A stretch of DNA of 42,828 bases from CTSoil-075 sp964292325 (GTDB lineage Bacteria > Bacillota > Negativicutes > DSM-13327). Of the stretch, positions 9,175-18,558 are shown piece after piece. Every line of letters starts with the position of its first letter. The first letter of the stretch is position 1. The stretch covers positions 1 through 42,828 of the forward strand of contig CAXYVG010000024.1 of the NCBI GenBank assembly GCA_964292325.1, written 5' to 3'. The position numbers were made by a program, and so were the translations under genes. The notes beneath the pieces are model-generated. The model was not told the origin of the DNA. It saw only the letters and a program-made list of their open reading frames with translations, and did not search any database.

Positions 9175-10395
9175 ATGATTATGTATGGGGGCGGTTATTT
9201 GATTCATCCACAGCAGGTAAGCCAAACTAGTACGAAACCATTATTAGTATTAGCAGTTACATCTCATGTGACGATGGCTTTTTTTAGAGGACAGATTGAT
9301 TTCTTAAAAAAGGCTGGTTTTGATATAGCGGTAGTATGCTCGCCAGGATGGGATAATAGTGAAGATGTAAAATATTATCCGATTGCAATGGAACGGGAAA
9401 TCGCAATATTACAAGATTTAAAAAGCCTTTATCTGTTAATAAAATTATTTTTTAAAATAAAACCAAATATTGTTAATGCCGGTACACCAAAAGCAGGTTT
9501 ATTGGTTGGTATAGCTGCTTTTATCAGTAATGTTCCAATTAGGATATATACTTGTCATGGCTTGCGCTTAGAGACGCTAAAGGGATGGAAACGGAAGATT
9601 TTAACAGTAACTGAAAAAATCTCAGCTTTTTGTGCGCATAAGGTAATCTGTGTAAGTGATAGTTTGTGCCGTAAGTTTATGAAACTAAATTTTGTTGCTG
9701 AGAACAAAGTAACGGTTATAGGTGCAGGCAGTTGTAATGGTATAAATCTTAATACCTTTAATCAAACCAATCAATATTGTCGAGGAGACGATAAGATTTT
9801 AAAGGACAAAAAGATGGATCAAAATGCAGTGTTTATTGGCTTTATTGGTCGAATGACGAAAGATAAGGGGATCTATGAACTGATTGAAGCATTTGATATG
9901 CTGGGGAAAAAGTTCCCCGATTTATATTTGTTGTTATTGGGCGGATTTGAAAATGGTGATCCAATTTCAGAAAAGATACAACAAAAAATTATCCAGGATG
10001 AGCGGATCATTAATTTAGGATGGATATATGATACGAAGCCATATTATCAATTAATGAAAATGTTAGTGTTGCCGACGTATCGAGAAGGACTACCTACAGT
10101 ATTACTTGAGGCAGGTGCAATGGGGATTCCCGTTGTTGCATCGCGAGCAACAGGTTGCGTGGATGTTGTGGTTGATGGTGAGACCGGCTTGTTGGTTCCG
10201 ATAGGTAACAGTATTGCATTGGCAAGTTCTATTGAAATGCTGTTGACTAATGAGGAGTTAGCTTTAGCAATGGGGCAAAATGCTAGGCAAAGGATGGAAC
10301 AGCTTTATAAGCAAGAGATTGTTTGGCATAATGTAGTGGAATTTTATAAGGGTCTATTGAGTGCAGAGAAAGTAAGTTGGTTAGATTCGGTGTAG
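9175..10395 (+). CDS. Glycosyltransferase family 4
   Basis: This 406-residue GT-B enzyme has an N-terminal domain with T-S-H-V-T-M-A-F-F and the H-G-L-R-L-E segment typical of the WbaZ/EpsD-like group. The C-terminal domain has G-R-M-T-K-D-K-G and the retaining motif R-E-G-L-P-T-V-L-L-E-A. The start is uncertain: ATG 9175 lies five bases after the previous stop, but TTG 9199 has a GGGGGCGG site just upstream and would remove eight residues outside the conserved fold. It adds an unidentified sugar to the repeat unit. Confidence 0.83.
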   Translation: MIMYGGGYLIHPQQVSQTSTKPLLVLAVTSHVTMAFFRGQIDFLKKAGFDIAVVCSPGWDNSEDVKYYPIAMEREIAILQDLKSLYLLIKLFFKIKPNIVNAGTPKAGLLVGIAAFISNVPIRIYTCHGLRLETLKGWKRKILTVTEKISAFCAHKVICVSDSLCRKFMKLNFVAENKVTVIGAGSCNGINLNTFNQTNQYCRGDDKILKDKKMDQNAVFIGFIGRMTKDKGIYELIEAFDMLGKKFPDLYLLLLGGFENGDPISEKIQQKIIQDERIINLGWIYDTKPYYQLMKMLVLPTYREGLPTVLLEAGAMGIPVVASRATGCVDVVVDGETGLLVPIGNSIALASSIEMLLTNEELALAMGQNARQRMEQLYKQEIVWHNVVEFYKGLLSAEKVSWLDSV

Positions 10396-10452
10396 AAAAT
10401 ATCGTTATAAAGCGTATTGTTGATCTATTTATAGTGTAGGAGTTGATTCATC

Positions 10453-11349
10453 ATGAGTGTAATTTTTGATAAGCTTTTTACTTATCCTCAGTGGTTTATT
10501 GCGTATCGCGATAGAAAACTATTTAATACTCCATTTGATACAGAGGGATTTAAAATTATTGATCCTCCACCAGGACGATTTTATGCAGATCCATTTGTAA
10601 TAAAGCATAAGGGTAAAAATTATATTTTTTTTGAAGATTACTGCTGTATAAAAGGTAAAGGGGTTATAAGTTTTATTGAGATCGATCGAGAAGGCAATTA
10701 TAGTACTCCTAAAATAGTACTGCAGAAAGATTATCATCTTTCCTATCCTTTTTTATTCAATTGGAATCATCAGATTTTTATGATACCAGAGACGAATCAG
10801 AATAATACGATAGAATTATATTCAACAATAAATTTTCCATACGATTGGAAACTAGAAAAAGTGATCATGAAAGATCTAAATGCCAATGATACCACAATAT
10901 GGTTTTCAGATAACAAGACTTGGATGTTTACAAACATTCTTGAGACAGGAAGAGCAGAATTCACTGATTTATGGTTGTTTTATGCGGATACAATTTTTGA
11001 TGAATGGAAGCCACATCCCCGAAATCCCATAATATCTGATATAACTAGTGCCAGGCCTGCAGGAAATATGTTTATGCATAAAGGTGAAATTATTAGGCCA
11101 GCTCAGAATTGCTCTGCAAGGTATGGGCAGGCTTTAGCATTTAATAAACTAACATGTTTGACAGAACATGACTATGGGGAATTAAAGATAGAACAAGTGA
11201 ATCCCAACTGGCATCCAGGGAACTTATCTTTTCATACGTATAATTTTAACGAAGATTTAGAAGTAATAGATGGCGAATTAATTAAGAAAGATATCCTGAG
11301 CCCGTATAGAAGATTGGCATCACATTTTTATAGAAAAGTTTATAACTAG
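10453..11349 (+). CDS. GINT1-like five-bladed beta-propeller protein, possible glycan-modifying enzyme
   Basis: The 298-residue protein has F-Y-A-D-P-F near residue 42 and F-F-E-D-Y near 58. This pattern belongs to the arabinanase/levansucrase-like propeller domain found at the N-terminus of plant GINT1-type glycosyltransferases and as stand-alone proteins in bacterial polysaccharide loci. R-P-A-Q-N-C near 216 matches a second conserved block. There is no signal peptide. The gene follows a 57-base gap with AGGAG before the ATG. Whether it transfers or hydrolyses sugars, or only binds glycan, is unknown. Confidence 0.6.
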   Translation: MSVIFDKLFTYPQWFIAYRDRKLFNTPFDTEGFKIIDPPPGRFYADPFVIKHKGKNYIFFEDYCCIKGKGVISFIEIDREGNYSTPKIVLQKDYHLSYPFLFNWNHQIFMIPETNQNNTIELYSTINFPYDWKLEKVIMKDLNANDTTIWFSDNKTWMFTNILETGRAEFTDLWLFYADTIFDEWKPHPRNPIISDITSARPAGNMFMHKGEIIRPAQNCSARYGQALAFNKLTCLTEHDYGELKIEQVNPNWHPGNLSFHTYNFNEDLEVIDGELIKKDILSPYRRLASHFYRKVYN

Positions 11350-11472
11350 AAATTGTAAATGTCTTATATTAAACAGTTTAAAGATGTTGGCAGGGTGATG
11401 TTTATACATAGAAAAAGAGTGGTTAGCTGGTAAAGAAGTCGAAAAACTGATTGAAAAGAAGGGGCAATTGAA

Positions 11473-13014
11473 TTGCGAATAAAAAACACCTTAAATAATA
11501 TAGCGTTTAGTATAGGTGGAACCTTCATAACGAGTTTACTAGGATTTGCTTCACGTACTGTTTTTATTTATTTTTTAGGAGCTACATACTTAGGTGTAAA
11601 TGGTTTGATGACTAATGTATTGTCAATGCTTTCTCTTGCTGAGTTAGGGGTAGGTACAGCAATCACTTTTAGTTTGTACAAGCCGTTAGCTGAGAACGAT
11701 ATTAGAAAAATAAATTCGCTTATGATATTTTACAAAAAAGCCTATAGAATCATAGGCTTTGTAGTATTTTTCTTAGGACTTATTCTGATGTGTTTTTTAG
11801 AATATATAATTAAAGATTATCAAGCTATAAGCAACGTGCAGCTTATTTATTGTCTCTTTTTATTCAATACTTCATATACTTATTTTTTTTCGTATAAGCG
11901 AACTTTGATGCAAGCAGATCAAAAATCTTATCTTTTAGTGCCATTTACTACGGGATTTAATTTGTTAATGGTAGCAGTCCAAATAATAGTTTTAACGGTA
12001 TATAAAAATTATATTATATATTTGCTAATACAATTGGTTACTATATTTGCGGAGAATATCGTTATTAACAGGTACATAAATAAAAAATACACATTTCTCG
12101 AAGATAAGAGTAATGAAAAGATACCTAAAAATGAGCTTGCCATAATTGCTAAAAATGTAAAAGCTCAATTTATGCATAAAGTAGGAGACTATGCGATTAA
12201 TGGTACAGATAATATAATAATATCTGCTTATATAAGCATTACAACTGTGGGGATATATTCTAATTATGCTTTGGTAATTAACACAGTACATACATTCTTA
12301 ATGGTAATTTTTAATAGTACTATAGCCAGTTTTGGCAATCTTATAGCTCGGGAAACTACGGAGAAAAGTCTACAGACTTTTAAAGTATTCAATTTCTTAA
12401 GCTTTTGGATTTTCGGGTGGGCTACAGTTTGTCTTTACAACTTATTAAATCCATTCATATTATTATGGATTGGTGATTCATATATTATTGATCAAACCAT
12501 AATTAACATTGTGCTTTTGAATTTTTATCTAGTTGGCATGAGAGTTCCATTGTCTATTGTGAAAATGGCAGCTGGCGTATATTCTCAGGACATGTATGTG
12601 CCTCTTATTCAAGCATTGGTAAATTTAGCATTCTCAATAATATTGGTTCAAAATTGGGGCCTGGCTGGTGTATTTATGGGAACGTTAATAAGCAGTATAA
12701 CAGTTGTGTCTTGGTGTAGACCTTTAGTCGTATATAAGTATGTTTTTGAAACATCAGTCAAACCGTATTTCAGGCAGTTTTTTTATTATGCATTTGTATT
12801 AGTATTTAATGTTTTTATCACGGGTTTTATATGTAGCTTTGTCTTTGCAGAATATAGTATCGTAAATTTTATTGCAAGAGGCATTATATGTATAATTATC
12901 CCTAATATAGTAATTGTGAAGCTGTTTTATAAGACCAGGGAATTCAAGGATATTATTGGAATTGCTATACAGGCATTGGGAGGGAGAGATAAATGGAGAA
13001 AAAGGTTAGCATAA
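11473..13014 (+). CDS. Oligosaccharide flippase (Wzx/MATE-like)
   Basis: The protein has 513 residues with about twelve to fourteen hydrophobic helices and no large soluble domain. The N-terminal S-R-T-V-F-I-Y-F-L-G and L-G-V-N-G-L segment is typical of PST/Wzx lipid-linked oligosaccharide exporters, as is the G-V-Y-S-Q-D-M-Y-V-P-L region in the second half. It would move the undecaprenyl-linked repeat unit across the membrane to the polymerase. The start is a TTG with AAGAAGGGG eight bases ahead. The end overlaps the next gene by 22 bases. Confidence 0.85.
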   Translation: MRIKNTLNNIAFSIGGTFITSLLGFASRTVFIYFLGATYLGVNGLMTNVLSMLSLAELGVGTAITFSLYKPLAENDIRKINSLMIFYKKAYRIIGFVVFFLGLILMCFLEYIIKDYQAISNVQLIYCLFLFNTSYTYFFSYKRTLMQADQKSYLLVPFTTGFNLLMVAVQIIVLTVYKNYIIYLLIQLVTIFAENIVINRYINKKYTFLEDKSNEKIPKNELAIIAKNVKAQFMHKVGDYAINGTDNIIISAYISITTVGIYSNYALVINTVHTFLMVIFNSTIASFGNLIARETTEKSLQTFKVFNFLSFWIFGWATVCLYNLLNPFILLWIGDSYIIDQTIINIVLLNFYLVGMRVPLSIVKMAAGVYSQDMYVPLIQALVNLAFSIILVQNWGLAGVFMGTLISSITVVSWCRPLVVYKYVFETSVKPYFRQFFYYAFVLVFNVFITGFICSFVFAEYSIVNFIARGIICIIIPNIVIVKLFYKTREFKDIIGIAIQALGGRDKWRKRLA

Positions 13015-13976
13015 TTACACCTTGTTACAATGGAGAAAATTATGTAGGAAGGTATATGGATTCAATATTAAGTCAAAGTTATTCTAACATAGAGTTTATT
13101 TTAATTAATGATGGTTCTCATGATGATACAGAAAAAGTGATTTTGTCATATAAAGAAAAATTTGCAGAGCGTGGCTTTGATTTCGTTTATATTTTTCAGA
13201 AAAATGCCGGGCAAGCTACTGCATTAAATGCAGGATTAAAGGTATTTACGGGGGATTATCTAACTTGGCCTGATAGTGATGACTTTTTAGATTCGCAGTC
13301 TATCGAAAAAAAAGTGACTTTTTTAGAACGTTACAAAGAATATGGATTTGTTAGATCGGACGCATATCTATACGATGAAAAGAATTTAGATATTCCTATA
13401 GGATTTATATCAGAAAAAAATAAAGATCGATTTAAAGAAGAGATATTTGAAGATCTGATCACGGAAAATAATGTATATTTTGCTCCGGGTTGCTATATGG
13501 TGAGATCAGTTGCTTTTTTAGATGTTAATCCTCAAAAAGAAATATATGCTTCTCGTGGTGGGCAAAATTGGCAGATGCTATTACCAATAGCTTTTAAATA
13601 CAAATGTGGTTATATTGATGAACCGCTTTATAATTATCTAGTTAGGCAGGATAGTCATTCTCACAGTATTGTTTTGAAAGAAGATCTATTGAAAAGATAT
13701 AATGAACATGAGGATATTTTAAAACATGTTGTTAATTCTATGAACATTGATAAGGAATACTATAACAAAATTATACGTGAAAAATATTTGCACAAAAGGC
13801 TGGCTTTTGCTGGCACTCATCAAGATAAAACATTAGGGGAGGAATGCTACTCCAAACTCAAAGACATAAGATGTATCACGAATAGGGATAGAAAATGGTA
13901 TGTTATGAGTAAAAATATGTTTGTCAATATTACAATAAAAGGATTATCTAAAGTGAGACGAGTGATTTTTAGATGA
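12993..13976 (+). CDS. Glycosyltransferase family 2
   Basis: This 327-residue GT-A enzyme has S-I-I-T-P-C-Y-N-G at the N-terminus, N-D-G-S-H-D (a small variation from N-D-G-S-T-D), N-A-G-Q-A-x-A-L-N and P-D-S-D-D-F. Its start codon lies inside the flippase gene behind a GGGAGGGAGA site, so the two are coupled. The C-terminal part has a long charged region. It probably adds one sugar of the repeat unit. Confidence 0.83.
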   Translation: MEKKVSIITPCYNGENYVGRYMDSILSQSYSNIEFILINDGSHDDTEKVILSYKEKFAERGFDFVYIFQKNAGQATALNAGLKVFTGDYLTWPDSDDFLDSQSIEKKVTFLERYKEYGFVRSDAYLYDEKNLDIPIGFISEKNKDRFKEEIFEDLITENNVYFAPGCYMVRSVAFLDVNPQKEIYASRGGQNWQMLLPIAFKYKCGYIDEPLYNYLVRQDSHSHSIVLKEDLLKRYNEHEDILKHVVNSMNIDKEYYNKIIREKYLHKRLAFAGTHQDKTLGEECYSKLKDIRCITNRDRKWYVMSKNMFVNITIKGLSKVRRVIFR

Positions 13977-15106
13977 TCAATATAAATGATAAATCAAAAT
14001 GTTGTGGCTGCCATGCCTGTTATAATATTTGTCCGCAAAAGTGCATTAGTATGCAGTCTGATGATGAAGGCTTCTGGTATCCGCTAGGGGATATAGAACA
14101 ATGCACTAATTGTAGATTGTGTGAAAAGGTGTGTCCTATTCTAAATAAAGATATTATAAAGAATCATTTTGCTACGGCTTATGCATGTATAAATAAAGAT
14201 GATATTATCAGGCAGCAAAGTTCGTCAGGGGGCGTATTTACGGTTATAGCGGAAAATGTGTTGGCTAATAATGGAGTCGTATTTGGAGCGGGCTTTGATG
14301 GCGATTTTAACGTGCTTCATAGCTGGACAGATAGATTGGATGGTATTAGTAATTTTAGAGGATCAAAATATGTGCAGAGTTGCATAGGTGATACTTATAA
14401 ACAAGTAAAGGATTTTTTGCAGCAAGAGCGGCAGGTTTTATTTTCAGGTACTCCTTGTCAGATTGCTGGACTTAGGTCGTATCTTGGTGAGGATTATAAA
14501 GGTTTAGTTTGTTTGGATATTATTTGTCATGGGGTTCCCTCGCCTTTAGTTTGGGAAAAGTACCGGATTAAGGTGGCAAACAATAAAAAGATTAAGGTTA
14601 TTAGTTTTAGAGATAAGACGTTTGGGTGGAAGATGTGTTCAATATTATTTGAATTTAGCGATGGAGTGATTCTAAAGGAACTGAGCAGTAAGAATAAATA
14701 TATACAAGGTTTTTTGAAAAATTTTTACCTTCGTCCATCCTGCTACAGTTGCAGTTTCAAAACGATTAATCGTCAGAGTGATATAACTTTAGCTGACTTT
14801 TGGGGAATAGAAAACGTTCTTCCTAGTTTTGATGATGATCGTGGTACATCGCTTATTTTGGTAAACTCCAAAAAAGGAAATGTAATATTTTCATCTGTAG
14901 TAGATAAAATAGATTATGAAAAGGTTCATATAGATCAGGCTATATTATATAATCAATCTGCTGTAAAATCGATGGATTATAATCCTAAGCGAGATAAGTT
15001 TTTTCTGGAATTATCGGATGGGACAGATGTTAGTCAATTGATAGCTAAGTATACAAAAGTTAGTTTTCTAAAAAACTTATATGTAAGATTGAGAACAATA
15101 TTTTAA
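13973..15106 (+). CDS. FrhB-like iron-sulfur protein (coenzyme F420 hydrogenase beta subunit family)
   Basis: The 377-residue protein starts with two ferredoxin-like 4Fe-4S motifs (cysteines 10/11, 13, 16, 20 and 44, 47, 50, 54), followed by the FrhB N- and C-terminal domains. Key blocks are Q-S-S-S-G-G-V-F, S-G-T-P-C-Q-I-A-G-L and C-H-G-V-P-S-P. In bacteria that lack F420, this family sits in polysaccharide loci next to pyruvyl transferases; the electron-transfer role there is not settled. Its ATG overlaps the stop of the GT2 gene (ATGA). It is the last gene of the first operon. Confidence 0.8.
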   Translation: MININDKSKCCGCHACYNICPQKCISMQSDDEGFWYPLGDIEQCTNCRLCEKVCPILNKDIIKNHFATAYACINKDDIIRQQSSSGGVFTVIAENVLANNGVVFGAGFDGDFNVLHSWTDRLDGISNFRGSKYVQSCIGDTYKQVKDFLQQERQVLFSGTPCQIAGLRSYLGEDYKGLVCLDIICHGVPSPLVWEKYRIKVANNKKIKVISFRDKTFGWKMCSILFEFSDGVILKELSSKNKYIQGFLKNFYLRPSCYSCSFKTINRQSDITLADFWGIENVLPSFDDDRGTSLILVNSKKGNVIFSSVVDKIDYEKVHIDQAILYNQSAVKSMDYNPKRDKFFLELSDGTDVSQLIAKYTKVSFLKNLYVRLRTIF

Positions 15107-15169
15107 CTACATTCCCCGTGCTTTTAAGTCCAATGCGATTTCTGCAACATTCTTCTATAGGTTAGCATA

Positions 15170-15210
15170 TAATATCCTATCATCAAAAGGTGGTAGGATA
15201 TTATATTTTG
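15170..15210 (+). terminator. Hairpin after the glycan operon, likely terminator
   Basis: The arms at 15170-15182 and 15191-15203 pair over 13 positions with one G-U, leaving an eight-base loop. A T-rich TATTTTG follows. It lies 63 bases after the last gene of the first operon. A TATAAT at 15168-15173 overlaps the left arm and might instead be a -10 element for the next gene, but no good -35 is seen. Confidence 0.6.
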
Positions 15211-15244
15211 AGTGATATAAGTAAATAGGGGGAAAGATAAACCT

Positions 15245-17071
15245 ATGGATAAATGTATAACCGATGATATGATTTCTGTGAAGTTTGGCGAAAGCACTTA
15301 TGATTGGGAACGCATTGATAATTTAGTTGCAAGAATCTATTCTACAAGAAACGAACTAATCCAAGATGTAAGTTTGAAAATTGGAGCCATATGCAAAACA
15401 TATGGCTATAGTACTGTTGGAGATGGTGGTGGTGGTGAGTATCTTGTAGTGGCAAATGAAAATCCAGCTGATGATATCCATGTTATGTTAGCGAATGGAT
15501 TAACTGCTAAACTTCAATATGGTATAGAAATAAATGTTAGGCAATTAGGTATAAAGGCGGGAAGTAATTCTTATAAAACTCAGAACGCATCAAAATTAGC
15601 GTATTATATCAAAAATTATCCTATAGCCTTTAAATTTTTCTTTCCTCAAGGTGACTATTACTTTGTTTCTGTAAATCCCGATAAGGGTAATAGGGCTTTA
15701 GCCGTTAATCTATGTGGAGAGTCGTGCGCTCCTCAATCAGAGTATCAAAAGACTCGCATTTTAACAGAGGGAGAAAACTTCCTATATGATAATAGTGATA
15801 GCAATAGTCAATGTTATTTTGAAGTATCTGATTTAGATATACTATCTACAGGTCGAACTGGCATAGCATTTGGAAGTAAAAACTCTAGTGAGTGTAGTTT
15901 TAGGTTTAATAATGTTTATATAGAGGAATTTGATTATGGTTTTTATGCACCTTTTTATTCGACTGGGGGATCAGGAGGTAAAAATATTACCTTTTTTGGG
16001 TGCCATTATGGGTGTTATATAGGAGATGCAAGCCATTTCTTTGATATTGATGGGCTAAATCTTAACTATAATAGAGTTGGATTGCGAATGGGTGTAGGCG
16101 GTTCTCCATGTCGTATAAAAAACGTGCATATAGCTCTTGGTTATTATTTTTCAGATAAGGATAAATTCACTAACTTTATAGGGATCCATACGAAAGGTGG
16201 ATTGGAGATTGATGGATTATACTGCGAGGATTATATAGGAGCCACAGGGCAACCTGAAAAAACGATAGTTATTGATTATGAATATTGGAGTTATGGCGTT
16301 GAATCCCTGCGTATCAAAAATACCCCTGTCCAGACGCCGGCGGCAAAAGGTAGCAAATTCATGAGGTTCTATCAGTACGCTGGAGAGGGGCGAGAAATCA
16401 ATCCAGCAGCTACACCAACTCGGTACATGACAGATATATTGTTCTTCAATAATTGCCAAATCACTAGGGCTACCCCTTTAAAAGATATCATAGAAATTAA
16501 TCCTAATGAAGCCCAATTGGGTATCTGTGTGGACGGTCAGAACGAGTATTATGGTACTTTTGAAATACTCATGAACAGACCTCATTATCAGATAAAAGCG
16601 AAAAATTGTATAGCAGGTATTCTAATAGAACCTCCTAATATAATTACTACAGTTAGGGCTATACAATGGACATCTGCCTCAGATGTTTCAAGTATATTAG
16701 TAGACAGCTCTAAAATCATAAATCCTACAAAGTTAGACAATTTCTTTTGGCCGGACACGTTACGACTATCGTTTGGATTTAACTTTGTCATTAAGTATAT
16801 TATCACAGGGTCAGGTGTAACGAATGGAACATATCAATTGGTGAGATATGATCCATATAAAACCCCTAATGACATACCAGTTAATATAGAACAAATAATA
16901 GTAACCAATGGTACTATTAAGACACAGGGAGTAATAAGAATCTTAGATACTATTTCTCGAGATGCCTATATGAAACTTGGATTCTTAAATAATTCTTTAG
17001 CTGAAGCAGATTATTCCAAGTTGAGTCTTGATTTAGAACTCATACAATTAGGACCTGACAGATTTATATAA
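15245..17071 (+). CDS. Tailspike-like right-handed beta-helix protein, possible polysaccharide depolymerase
   Basis: This 608-residue protein has no signal peptide. An N-terminal helical stretch is followed by G-D-G-G-G-G-E-Y near 58-65, then N-G-L-T-A-K-L and V-R-Q-L-G-I. That order is typical of phage tailspikes and pectate-lyase-3-type beta-helices just before the helix. A middle rich in short strands, N, G and I/V follows. Such proteins cleave or bind capsular polysaccharide. It stands alone between two hairpins inside a glycan locus and has a strong AGGGGGAAAG ribosome site. It may be a phage-derived gene kept to trim the cell's own glycan; catalytic residues cannot be picked out. Confidence 0.6.
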   Translation: MDKCITDDMISVKFGESTYDWERIDNLVARIYSTRNELIQDVSLKIGAICKTYGYSTVGDGGGGEYLVVANENPADDIHVMLANGLTAKLQYGIEINVRQLGIKAGSNSYKTQNASKLAYYIKNYPIAFKFFFPQGDYYFVSVNPDKGNRALAVNLCGESCAPQSEYQKTRILTEGENFLYDNSDSNSQCYFEVSDLDILSTGRTGIAFGSKNSSECSFRFNNVYIEEFDYGFYAPFYSTGGSGGKNITFFGCHYGCYIGDASHFFDIDGLNLNYNRVGLRMGVGGSPCRIKNVHIALGYYFSDKDKFTNFIGIHTKGGLEIDGLYCEDYIGATGQPEKTIVIDYEYWSYGVESLRIKNTPVQTPAAKGSKFMRFYQYAGEGREINPAATPTRYMTDILFFNNCQITRATPLKDIIEINPNEAQLGICVDGQNEYYGTFEILMNRPHYQIKAKNCIAGILIEPPNIITTVRAIQWTSASDVSSILVDSSKIINPTKLDNFFWPDTLRLSFGFNFVIKYIITGSGVTNGTYQLVRYDPYKTPNDIPVNIEQIIVTNGTIKTQGVIRILDTISRDAYMKLGFLNNSLAEADYSKLSLDLELIQLGPDRFI

Positions 17072-17100
17072 TAATGGTAAGAATAATATGATGACCATGG

Positions 17101-17142
17101 AGGCATCGATACGCTATTACAGAGTGTATCGATGCCTTTTTT
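17101..17142 (+). terminator. Strong Rho-independent terminator
   Basis: The arms at 17101-17115 and 17123-17137 pair over 15 positions with a single G-U, around a seven-base loop, and a run of six T follows at 17137-17142. It ends transcription of the beta-helix gene 30 bases after its stop. Confidence 0.92.
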
Positions 17143-17173
17143 ATGCCTGCTCCCCTATTTTACCAAAAAATGG

Positions 17174-17202
17174 TTGCAAAAATAATACAAATAATATAAA
17201 AT
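17174..17202 (+). promoter_or_regulatory. Probable sigma-A promoter of the decarboxylase/ATP-grasp/FemAB unit
   Basis: TTGCAA at 17174-17179 and TAAAAT at 17197-17202 are 17 bases apart. They lie between the terminator and the decarboxylase start, leaving a leader of about 120 bases in which I see no gene or clear structure. The -35 resembles the TTGCAT of the two promoters at 20617 and 33596, but the TGTAAA dyad is absent here. Confidence 0.55.
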
Positions 17203-17328
17203 AAGTATAAAAATGGTAATAATAAAAACAAAGATTTTTCTTAGAGTATTTTGGAATATAAAGTAGGATGAGTTTATATAAGCCTAAAAGTGAAAAATGA
17301 GTAAAACTTTAATGAGGGGAAGATTAGG

Positions 17329-18501
17329 ATGCGAACGCCGTTTTTTGTTGTTAATAAGAACGAACTCGAAAATAATATTAAAAATTTTCATAATGCAATA
17401 GCAAAAGAGTGGAATAACTATATTATTGGTTATTCGTACAAAACCAATTCTCTTCCGTGGCTTTTAGGATTTATGAAAAATCATAATTGTTATGCGGAAG
17501 TCGTTTCGAATTGCGAGTATAGCCTAGCTCTTCATATGGGATATTTGGAAGACGAAATTATATTGAATGGGCCTGTAAAAACCAAAGAGATGTTTATAAG
17601 AGCGTTACATGGCGGAAGCATAATAAATATTGATGCAAAGAGAGAACTTGACTGGTTATTAGAGCATGATAAAGGCTCACCAAAAGCAAAAATCGGATTG
17701 CGTGTGAATTTTGATATCAATAGCCTTTGTCCAAATGAAACACCGTATCCTATTGATGGCAGTCGGTTTGGTTTTAATTATGAAAATGGAGAACTGAAAT
17801 ATGCCATTGATAAAATCAGGAAAGATGGGAATTTTGCAATAGCGGGTTTACATATGCACGTAAGCAGTAAAACGAGGGGACTTACTATTTATAAGGCTTT
17901 AGCTAATAAAGTATGTGAGATAAAAGAAAAATATAATATGAATTTGGAATATATAGATATGGGTGGTGGTTACTATGGTGGATTACCCAATAAAACTAGC
18001 TATTTGGAATATATGCAAACAATCGCCTATGAATTATCCAAGTCATTTGATAGGGAAAAGACGACATTGATTATTGAACCTGGAGCTTCACTTGTAGCAT
18101 CTGCTATTGATTTTGTATGTGAAGTAATTGATACAAAAATAATTAAGGATAAAACATATGTGATTACGAATGGGAGTCGAATCAATATTGATCCTCTAAT
18201 GAGAAAAAATAGCTATATTTATGAGTGGAAGACAAATAATTCAAATATAGTAGAGCAACAAATAATCTGTGGTTTTACATGCATGGAAGATGACAGAATC
18301 ATGAATATCGAACAACAACCTACATTACAGGTAGGAGATAAGCTGCTATTTAAAAAAGTTGGTGCATATACGATGTGTTTTTCACCTTTGTTTATCGATT
18401 ATTTTCCAGATGTTTATGCATATGAAGATGACCAATACCACTGCATCAGAAAAAAATGGGGACCAGAAGAGTATATGATGAAATCAAAGTTATATGTATA
18501 A
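17329..18501 (+). CDS. PLP-dependent decarboxylase of the diaminopimelate/ornithine decarboxylase fold
   Basis: This 390-residue protein is a little shorter than typical DapDC. The PLP lysine is K38 in Y-S-Y-K-T-N. G-S-R-F-G-F, H-M-H-V-S, D-M-G-G-G-Y and a late G-A-Y-T-M follow in the family's order, and a cysteine in G-F-T-C-M-E-D-D takes the place of the catalytic cysteine. The usual E-P-G-R reads E-P-G-A, so recognition of the substrate probably differs from that of LysA. It heads a three-gene unit with an ATP-grasp ligase and a FemAB-like transferase. A related enzyme in butirosin synthesis (BtrK) decarboxylates a carrier-bound amino acid, which is a possible model. AGGGGA precedes the ATG by eight bases. 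Confidence 0.78.
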   Translation: MRTPFFVVNKNELENNIKNFHNAIAKEWNNYIIGYSYKTNSLPWLLGFMKNHNCYAEVVSNCEYSLALHMGYLEDEIILNGPVKTKEMFIRALHGGSIINIDAKRELDWLLEHDKGSPKAKIGLRVNFDINSLCPNETPYPIDGSRFGFNYENGELKYAIDKIRKDGNFAIAGLHMHVSSKTRGLTIYKALANKVCEIKEKYNMNLEYIDMGGGYYGGLPNKTSYLEYMQTIAYELSKSFDREKTTLIIEPGASLVASAIDFVCEVIDTKIIKDKTYVITNGSRINIDPLMRKNSYIYEWKTNNSNIVEQQIICGFTCMEDDRIMNIEQQPTLQVGDKLLFKKVGAYTMCFSPLFIDYFPDVYAYEDDQYHCIRKKWGPEEYMMKSKLYV

Positions 18502-18558
18502 GTTTATTTAATAGTTACAAAAATAAAGATCCCTTATTAGAACGGAGGAGTAACCATT

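Noticed and set aside
17329..18501. lysA (diaminopimelate decarboxylase)
   Set aside because: The E-P-G-R motif is changed to E-P-G-A, the protein is short, and the neighbours are not lysine genes.
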